Shown here: piece by piece, positions 14,257 through 18,815 of the stretch
How the letters are laid out: every line of letters starts with the position of its first letter
Numbering within the stretch: position 1 is the first letter of the stretch
Assembly (NCBI GenBank): GCA_002390825.1
Contig: DGQR01000037.1
Span: forward strand, 1-18,815
Direction: 5' to 3'
Length of the DNA: 18,815 nucleotides
From: Rhodoferax sp. UBA4409
GTDB taxonomy: Bacteria > Pseudomonadota > Gammaproteobacteria > Burkholderiales > Burkholderiaceae_C
Notes under the pieces: generated by a model
Databases searched by the model: none
What the model was told of the DNA's origin: nothing
What the model saw: the letters and a program-made list of their open reading frames with translations, nothing else
Translations under genes and position numbers: made by a program

Positions 14257-14418
14257 ATGGGCAACAAAATCTTTACTGAAGCAGACCGCAAAGCTACTCC
14301 CGCTCCCCAGCCACTGCCCGGCTTCACCCTGCCTACCGGCGGCCGTGGCCAGCGCGTGAGCTTGGAGCGTGGTGTTGCTACCCGTAGCAAGAAGAACCCA
14401 GGCAAGCGTCACCGCTAA
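14257..14418 (+). CDS. Small basic orphan protein (53 residues)
   Basis: ATG 14257 opens a 53-residue frame ending in TAA, with a weak AGGA 8 bases upstream. The protein is MGNKIFTEADRKATPAPQP at the N-terminus, then a Pro/Gly-rich middle (LPGFTLPTGGRGQRVSLERG). The strongly basic tail TRSKKNPGKRHR recalls small ribosomal or nucleic-acid-binding proteins. It has its own candidate promoter, an operator-like inverted repeat and a strong terminator, all of which argue that it is a real, independently expressed gene. I do not recognise a named family. There is no signal peptide or membrane segment. RNA, DNA or ribosome binding is only inferred from charge. Confidence 0.7.
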   Translation: MGNKIFTEADRKATPAPQPLPGFTLPTGGRGQRVSLERGVATRSKKNPGKRHR

Positions 14419-14458
14419 GCCCTGCAAGCGCTGCCGGCCGATGGCCAGCAGACTTGCC

Positions 14459-14494
14459 AAACAAAAGGCCCTGTTTCAGGGCCTTTTGTTTTGG
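14459..14494. terminator. Strong bidirectional Rho-independent terminator
   Basis: A perfect 15-bp stem (14459-14473 with 14477-14491) encloses a TTT loop. It contains AAAGGCCCTG and CAGGGCCTTT and has T-rich flanks on both strands. It serves the 53-residue protein gene on the plus strand and the methyltransferase gene (stop at 14512) on the minus strand. Confidence 0.92.
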
Positions 14495-14511
14495 TGAATC
14501 GCCTCAAAGGC

Positions 14512-15774
14512 TCAATGCACCACGGGGGCCACGCCCAAGCGCCACAGGCTGGTAACTTCCCGGCTGCGCGCCGGGTGAAGCGCATCCACTGGAGCCTGGC
14601 TTTTGGCGTGGACCGGTTTGGCGTCGCTGCGGCCGAGCACCACCAAGCCAGCAGCCGCTATAGCGTCCGTCAACATGGTGGGACTGCGGAGCCCCAAGCG
14701 CTCGGCCAGATCCGACAGAATCAGCCACCCCTCGCCACCGGGCAACAGGTGGCCCGGCAAGCCCGCCAGAAATGCGAGCAGCATCCGGCTGTTTTCGTCG
14801 TAGACCGCATATTCCACCGGTGCACTCGGCCTGGCAGGAAGCCACGGGGGGTTGCACATCACCAAATTGGCGCGCCCCTCCGGGAACATATCGGTTTGCT
14901 GCAATTCAATCGAAGCAGCCACGCCCAATCGGGCGAAGTTGTCTCCGGCGCAAGCCATGGCCCGACCGTCTTGATCAGTAGCCACCACTTGGGCCACCCG
15001 GCGGCGAACCAGCACCGCCGACAGCACGCCGGAGCCGGTACCGATGTCAAAAGCCCGGTAGGGGACGCTCTCCTGCACACCTGCTGCGTCTTGCGCAGGT
15101 AAGGGTTGCGCCGCCACCAGGTCGATGTACTCCCCGCGCACCGGCGAAAAAACGCCGTAGTGCGGGTGGATCCTGTTGACGGGTGCGGGGCCCAGAGCGG
15201 CAATCTCCACGCCATTTTTGCGCCATTCGCTGGCACTGCGCATCGCCAGAACATCCCGCAGCGAGGCCACGCTGGTTTGCGCTGGTTCGACCACTGGCCC
15301 CCAAGCTTCTGTGCAGGCAAGGCGCGAGTCGGGCGCGCGGCGCAGTGTGATGTCGTAATTGCCATCCAAGGGCACCAACACCATGGCCAGGATCCGCGCC
15401 CGCTGCGCTTGGGCTTGGCGGTGCAAATGAAAAACCTGGGGGTCCATCGGGCCATCTATAGGTGCCGCACTAAGGCCTTTTGCACCCCGGTTTTTGCGTT
15501 TGGGCGGGGTGTCAATGCGGCGTTGCAGGGCCTGCAGCAGTTGCCGCGCGTTGTGGAAGTCGCCCCGCCACAGCAGGGCCGTACCGCCACAGGCCATTTG
15601 GTAGGCCGCATCAGCAGTCCAGGTGTCGTCCGCCAGCACCACTTTCGCAGGCGGCGCCGCACCGCGCTCAGAGCGCCAGACGGCGGAGCAGGCTTGGCCC
15701 TGTTCGGTCCAATGGAGATACTGGGTGGGGGCGCGGGCGGGCAGGGTGCCGACGCTGGGGGTAATCGGCTGCAT
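14512..15774 (-). CDS. Class I SAM-dependent methyltransferase, NPPW (PrmC/RsmC-like) type
   Basis: A 420-residue protein if started at ATG 15774. An upstream in-frame ATG at 15837 would add 21 Pro/Ser-rich residues using rare codons over a pyrimidine-rich stretch that looks like leader DNA. The N-terminal 150 residues have no recognisable motif. Then comes HPHYGVFSPVRGEYIDLVA, the SAM-binding motif DIGTGSGVLSAVL (243-249 for DIGTGSG), the acidic ATDQD at the end of strand 2, and the catalytic VMCNPPWLP (NPPW 308-311). NPP[YFW] methyltransferases act on amide or ring nitrogens, such as release-factor or ribosomal-protein glutamine, or adenine/guanine in RNA or DNA. Which of these applies is not determinable. 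It may be cotranscribed with the solute-binding protein gene upstream on the same strand. Confidence 0.88.
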   Translation of the reverse strand: MQPITPSVGTLPARAPTQYLHWTEQGQACSAVWRSERGAAPPAKVVLADDTWTADAAYQMACGGTALLWRGDFHNARQLLQALQRRIDTPPKRKNRGAKGLSAAPIDGPMDPQVFHLHRQAQAQRARILAMVLVPLDGNYDITLRRAPDSRLACTEAWGPVVEPAQTSVASLRDVLAMRSASEWRKNGVEIAALGPAPVNRIHPHYGVFSPVRGEYIDLVAAQPLPAQDAAGVQESVPYRAFDIGTGSGVLSAVLVRRRVAQVVATDQDGRAMACAGDNFARLGVAASIELQQTDMFPEGRANLVMCNPPWLPARPSAPVEYAVYDENSRMLLAFLAGLPGHLLPGGEGWLILSDLAERLGLRSPTMLTDAIAAAGLVVLGRSDAKPVHAKSQAPVDALHPARSREVTSLWRLGVAPVVH

Positions 15775-15858
15775 CGGTTTGCTCGCTGAGAAGGGGAACG
15801 CGGAAAGGGAAGGGGGCGGGGCTAGTTTGTACCCCATAAAGCCACCGGGGCCAACGGC

Positions 15859-16599
15859 CTACTGCAAATTGGCGTACTTTTTGAGGATCGCGTCGTACAC
15901 GCCGTTGCTCTGGATGATCTTCAAACCGGCATTGAACTGGTCGCGCACAGCAGCGTCTTTGAAAACGGCTTTGCGCGGGTTGAGCGGGAAAATGGGGTGA
16001 ATCGTGAGCGGCTTGTTGCGGTCGAGCTTGGGGTCCAAGTCGCGCAGAAGGTGGTGCAGGATGCGCTTGTCACCCACCACCACGTCGATCCGCCCGGCGA
16101 ACAACAAGTTGTTTTGGGTGATTTGTTGGGGGTACTCGGTGTACCGGGGGTGGCTGCCCGCGACCCGCTTGAACCGCTCGCCCAACAAAAAACTGGCATT
16201 TTGAAAAGCCGCCACTGAATAGCCGGCCAGGTCTTCTATCCGCTTGATCGGAAAATGGTTCGCGGTCAAAGTGATGGCCATGTTTTGGTTAGCGATGTAA
16301 ACCTCTGAAAAAAAGCCATCGCCGCCAATGCCTTCATCCACTGTCAATAGCACGTCGAGCTGACCCGCGCGATAGACCATGAGCGCCCTGGACGGCGGAA
16401 ACTGCTGCGCATGCATGCTGAGCCCCACGGCTTGAAAAGCCTGGCGGGCGATTTCCACCTCGAGGCCGGCCTGTCCACCGTCCATCACATAAGGCGGCTT
16501 GTTCAGGCCCATTCCCACCGTGAGCGGCTGCGCCCATGCCGCGCCACAAAAGGCTGCTAACAGGCTGGCACCCAGCAGGAAAGAGAGAACACGCGGCAT
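15859..16599 (-). CDS. Periplasmic extracellular solute-binding protein (SBP family 3-like)
   Basis: A 246-residue protein from ATG 16599 with a clear signal peptide (MPRVLSFLLGASLLAAFCGAAWA, cleavage near residue 23). The longer open frame to 16680 would overlap the tex start and put 27 polar residues before the signal peptide, so it is rejected. The mature part starts QPLTVGMGLNKPPYVM and contains GLEVEIARQAFQAVG, RAGQLDVLLTV and the second-lobe segment RIEDLAGYSVAAFQNASFLLGERF. The C-terminal helix is FNAGLKIIQSNGVYDAILKKYANL. These are features of amino-acid-type binding proteins (PF00497). No permease or ATPase gene is adjacent in the window, so it is an orphan and might serve sensing. 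The ligand is unknown. Confidence 0.88.
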   Translation of the reverse strand: MPRVLSFLLGASLLAAFCGAAWAQPLTVGMGLNKPPYVMDGGQAGLEVEIARQAFQAVGLSMHAQQFPPSRALMVYRAGQLDVLLTVDEGIGGDGFFSEVYIANQNMAITLTANHFPIKRIEDLAGYSVAAFQNASFLLGERFKRVAGSHPRYTEYPQQITQNNLLFAGRIDVVVGDKRILHHLLRDLDPKLDRNKPLTIHPIFPLNPRKAVFKDAAVRDQFNAGLKIIQSNGVYDAILKKYANLQ

Positions 16600-16679
16600 C
16601 GGCAAAGTGTAGATCCTCTCTGTGGCACACTCGCGCCCTTGATTGAATTCCATCACCGGTTTTGACCGGCTTTTTCGCA
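16600..16679. promoter_or_regulatory. Divergent intergenic region between the solute-binding protein gene and tex
   Basis: Eighty bases separate the two divergent start codons, so both promoters should lie here. On the minus strand, TACACT lies 11 bases before the solute-binding protein ATG and is a plausible -10 box. For tex I see no clear -35/-10 pair and no ribosome-binding site directly before ATG 16680. The stretch before it contains a short CCGG/CCGG inverted repeat followed by TTTTT. Confidence 0.35.
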
Positions 16680-18815
16680 ATGCAGAAAATCATCGCGCAA
16701 ATTGCGCAAGAAATCCGGGTACGCCCCCAGCAGATCGAGGCCGCAGTGGCCTTGTTGGATGGCGGCGCCACTGTGCCCTTCATCGCCCGCTACCGCAAAG
16801 AAGTGACGGACGGGCTGGACGATATCCAGTTGCGCGAGCTGGAAGCCCGCCTGAGCTACCTGCGCGAACTGCGCGACCGCAAGGAAGCGGTGGTCAAAAG
16901 CATTGAAGAACAAGGCAAGCTCACGCCCGCCCTGTTGGCTGCCATCGACGCCGCCGCGACCAAGCAAGAGGTGGAAGACATTTACCTGCCCTTTAAGCCG
17001 AAGCGCCGCACCAAGGGCATGATCGCCCGCGAAGCCGGCATTGAGCCGCTGGCCGACAAGCTGTATGCCAACCCGCAGCTGGTGCCCATGGACGAGGCAC
17101 AGGCCTTTGTGCTCAAAGAAAAAACCGAAGCCGGCGACGACTTCACCACCGTGCTGGCGGTGCTGGACGGCGTGCGCGACATCTTGAGCGAACGCTGGGC
17201 GGAAGACCCGGTGCTGGTACAAGACCTGCGCGAATGGCTGTGGCAAGAGGGCTTGTTTCGCTCCAAGCTGATGGACGGCAAGGACGAAAACAACGCCGAC
17301 GTGGCCAAGTTCCGCGATTACTTTGACTACGACGAGCCCATCGGCCGCGTGCCCAGCCACCGTGCGCTGGCGGTGTTCCGTGGCCGCTCGCTGGACATTT
17401 TGGATGCCAAGCTGGTGTTGCCGGAACCTGTATCAAATCAGGCTGTAGCGCCCGCAGCGTTTGCACAAACAGCTACGAATTCTGTAGCAAAGCGGCCTGC
17501 AGCGGTGGTGTCCTTGGCTGAAGGCCGCTTGGCGCTCAAGCTGGGTTGGAGCCATCAGGGCCGCCCCGGCGATGATTTGATCCGCAAGTGCGTGGCCTGG
17601 ACCTGGAAGGTCAAGCTCAGCCTGTCCACTGAGCGCGACCTGTTTGCCCGCCTGCGGGAAGACGCCGAGAAGGTCGCCATCAAGGTGTTTGCTGACAACC
17701 TGCGCGACCTGCTGCTGGCCGCCCCCGCCGGCCCCCGCGTGGTGATGGGCTTGGACCCCGGCATTCGCACCGGTGTAAAAGTAGCGGTGGTCGATGCCAC
17801 CGGCAAACTGGTGGAAACCGCCACCGTGTTCCCCCACGAGCCCCGCAAAGACTGGGAGGGCTCGCTGCACACCTTGGGCAAGCTGTGCGCCAAACACGGC
17901 GTGAACCTGATTGCCATCGGCAACGGCACCGCCAGCCGCGAGACCGACAAGCTGGCTGCGGACCTGATCAAGCTTTTGGCCAAGATGGCTGACCAAGCCG
18001 GTGCGCCTGAGATCAAGGTCGACAAAGTGGTGGTGAGCGAGGCGGGCGCCTCGGTGTACTCCGCCAGTGAATACGCTTCTCAAGAAATGCCCGATGTGGA
18101 CGTGAGCCTGCGCGGCGCGGCCTCGATTGCCCGCCGCCTGCAAGACCCGCTGGCCGAGCTGGTGAAGATCGATCCCAAGAGCATTGGCGTGGGCCAGTAC
18201 CAGCACGACGTGAACCAAAGCGAACTCGCCAAGACGCTGGACGCGGTGGTCGAAGACTGCGTGAATTCGGTGGGCGTGGACCTGAACACCGCCTCCGTGC
18301 CGCTGCTGTCCCGCGTATCCGGCCTGTCAGGCACCGTGGCCAAGGCAGTGGTGCGCTGGCGCGAGTCCAACGGCGCCTTCGGCAGCCGCCAGGATTTGAT
18401 GAAGGTGACCGGCCTGGGCGCCAAAACCTTTGAGCAAAGCGCAGGCTTTTTGCGCATTCGCGGTGGCAGCAACCCGCTGGATATGACCGGCGTGCACCCC
18501 GAAACCTACCCGGTGGTGGAGCAGATCATGTCCAAAACCGGCAAACCGGTGGCCGAGATCATGGGTCGGGCCGACATGCTCAAGACACTCAAGCCCGAGC
18601 TGTTTGCCAACGAGCAATTCGGTGTGATCACCGTCAAAGACATCTTCACCGAGCTAGAAAAACCCGGCCGTGACCCGCGCCCGGACTTCAAGGTCGCCCG
18701 CTTCAACGACGGCGTGGAGGACATTGCCGACCTGAAGGAGGGCATGATCCTCGAAGGCACTGTCAGCAACGTGGCCCAGTTCGGCGCCTTCATCGACCTG
18801 GGCGTGCACCAGGAC
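16680..18815 (+). CDS. tex: Transcription accessory protein Tex (3' truncated by the window end)
   Basis: The frame opens at ATG 16680 (MQKIIAQIAQEIRVRPQQIEAAVALLD, the standard Tex N-terminus) and stays open for 712 codons to the window end. Tex is a cytoplasmic nucleic-acid-binding protein linked to transcription and RNA metabolism. Visible domains are the N-terminal helical region (FIARYRKE, IYLPFKPKRRTKG) and a YqgF/RuvX-like fold from about residue 355 (GLDPGIRTGVKVAVVDATGKL, IGNGTASRETDKLA). SEAGASVYSASE and DVSLRGAASIARRLQDPLAELVKIDPKSIGVGQYQHDV follow, then HhH motifs (about 540-595) and the beginning of the S1 domain (GMILEGTVSNVAQFGAFIDLGVHQD). Residues 251-270 are encoded by the interspersed repeat and lie in the variable linker after ILDAKLVLPEP. 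The last 60-80 residues are outside the window. Confidence 0.96.
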   Translation, partial: MQKIIAQIAQEIRVRPQQIEAAVALLDGGATVPFIARYRKEVTDGLDDIQLRELEARLSYLRELRDRKEAVVKSIEEQGKLTPALLAAIDAAATKQEVEDIYLPFKPKRRTKGMIAREAGIEPLADKLYANPQLVPMDEAQAFVLKEKTEAGDDFTTVLAVLDGVRDILSERWAEDPVLVQDLREWLWQEGLFRSKLMDGKDENNADVAKFRDYFDYDEPIGRVPSHRALAVFRGRSLDILDAKLVLPEPVSNQAVAPAAFAQTATNSVAKRPAAVVSLAEGRLALKLGWSHQGRPGDDLIRKCVAWTWKVKLSLSTERDLFARLREDAEKVAIKVFADNLRDLLLAAPAGPRVVMGLDPGIRTGVKVAVVDATGKLVETATVFPHEPRKDWEGSLHTLGKLCAKHGVNLIAIGNGTASRETDKLAADLIKLLAKMADQAGAPEIKVDKVVVSEAGASVYSASEYASQEMPDVDVSLRGAASIARRLQDPLAELVKIDPKSIGVGQYQHDVNQSELAKTLDAVVEDCVNSVGVDLNTASVPLLSRVSGLSGTVAKAVVRWRESNGAFGSRQDLMKVTGLGAKTFEQSAGFLRIRGGSNPLDMTGVHPETYPVVEQIMSKTGKPVAEIMGRADMLKTLKPELFANEQFGVITVKDIFTELEKPGRDPRPDFKVARFNDGVEDIADLKEGMILEGTVSNVAQFGAFIDLGVHQD
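17431..17489 (+). repeat. Short interspersed repeat, copy 3 (in frame inside tex)
   Basis: This segment aligns without gaps to the copy in the GST-like gene (about 45 of 58 identical to its reverse complement) and to the intergenic copy before aidB (about 34 of 58). It is translated as SNQAVAPAAFAQTATNSVA, low-complexity residues that have no counterpart in Tex proteins I know, at a linker between two conserved regions. Confidence 0.8.

Noticed and set aside
14512..15837. The longer version of the methyltransferase starting at 15837
   Set aside because: The 21 extra codons are rich in rarely used codons and Pro/Ser over a pyrimidine tract, and no good ribosome-binding site is present. It is kept only as an alternative.
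16651..16677. A hairpin plus T-run just before tex as a terminator or attenuator
   Set aside because: The stem is only CCGG/CCGG (4 bp), too short for an intrinsic terminator, and no upstream plus-strand gene needs one.
1..18815. CRISPR array, integrase/attachment site, toxin-antitoxin or phage-defence genes
   Set aside because: No direct-repeat array, no recombinase or defence-family motifs and no tRNA gene were seen on either strand. The region is chromosomal metabolism and signalling.

Overview
The window looks like chromosomal DNA from a high-GC betaproteobacterium of the Comamonadaceae (Rhodoferax/Curvibacter/Acidovorax-like). The protein families, codon use and a short interspersed repeat resembling ones I recall from that family all point this way. 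This is an inference from pattern, not a database match. There are no rRNA, tRNA, CRISPR, phage or transposase genes. Coding density is very high and no gap exceeds 300 bases.

Layout. (1) Positions 1-2367: the end of a fatty-acid-oxidation 3-hydroxyacyl-CoA dehydrogenase, then its thiolase, closed by a strong intrinsic terminator at 2398-2433. (2) 2454-10134: a same-strand run of acyl-CoA dehydrogenase, 74-residue membrane protein, SDR, hotdog thioesterase, AidB-type acyl-CoA dehydrogenase, GST-like protein, ElaA-type acetyltransferase and a second SDR. Several neighbours overlap by 1-4 bases, which indicates translational coupling. The lipid-metabolism theme continues from region 1. (3) 10207-13187: a secreted cupredoxin-like protein whose stop overlaps the TTG start of a membrane-bound CACHE-like/HAMP/GGDEF/EAL protein. 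This pair is a candidate periplasmic redox or metal input into c-di-GMP turnover. (4) 13178-14131 (minus): a histone-deacetylase-fold amidohydrolase, convergent with and overlapping the GGDEF/EAL gene. Divergent from it is a 53-residue basic orphan protein with an operator-like inverted repeat and a strong bidirectional terminator. (5) 14512-16599 (minus): an NPPW-type methyltransferase and an orphan periplasmic solute-binding protein. (6) 16680 to the end (plus): the transcription accessory protein Tex, cut off inside its S1 domain.

The most unusual signal is a set of short repeats. One family of about 58 bp occurs three times: once between the thioesterase gene and aidB, once in frame inside the GST-like gene, and once in frame inside tex. 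The two coding copies are read in opposite orientations and both stay open. A separate 96-bp element with perfect 11-bp terminal inverted repeats sits in frame inside the ElaA-type acetyltransferase and adds a proline-rich loop. Thus three of the genes appear to carry protein segments made from non-coding repeats.
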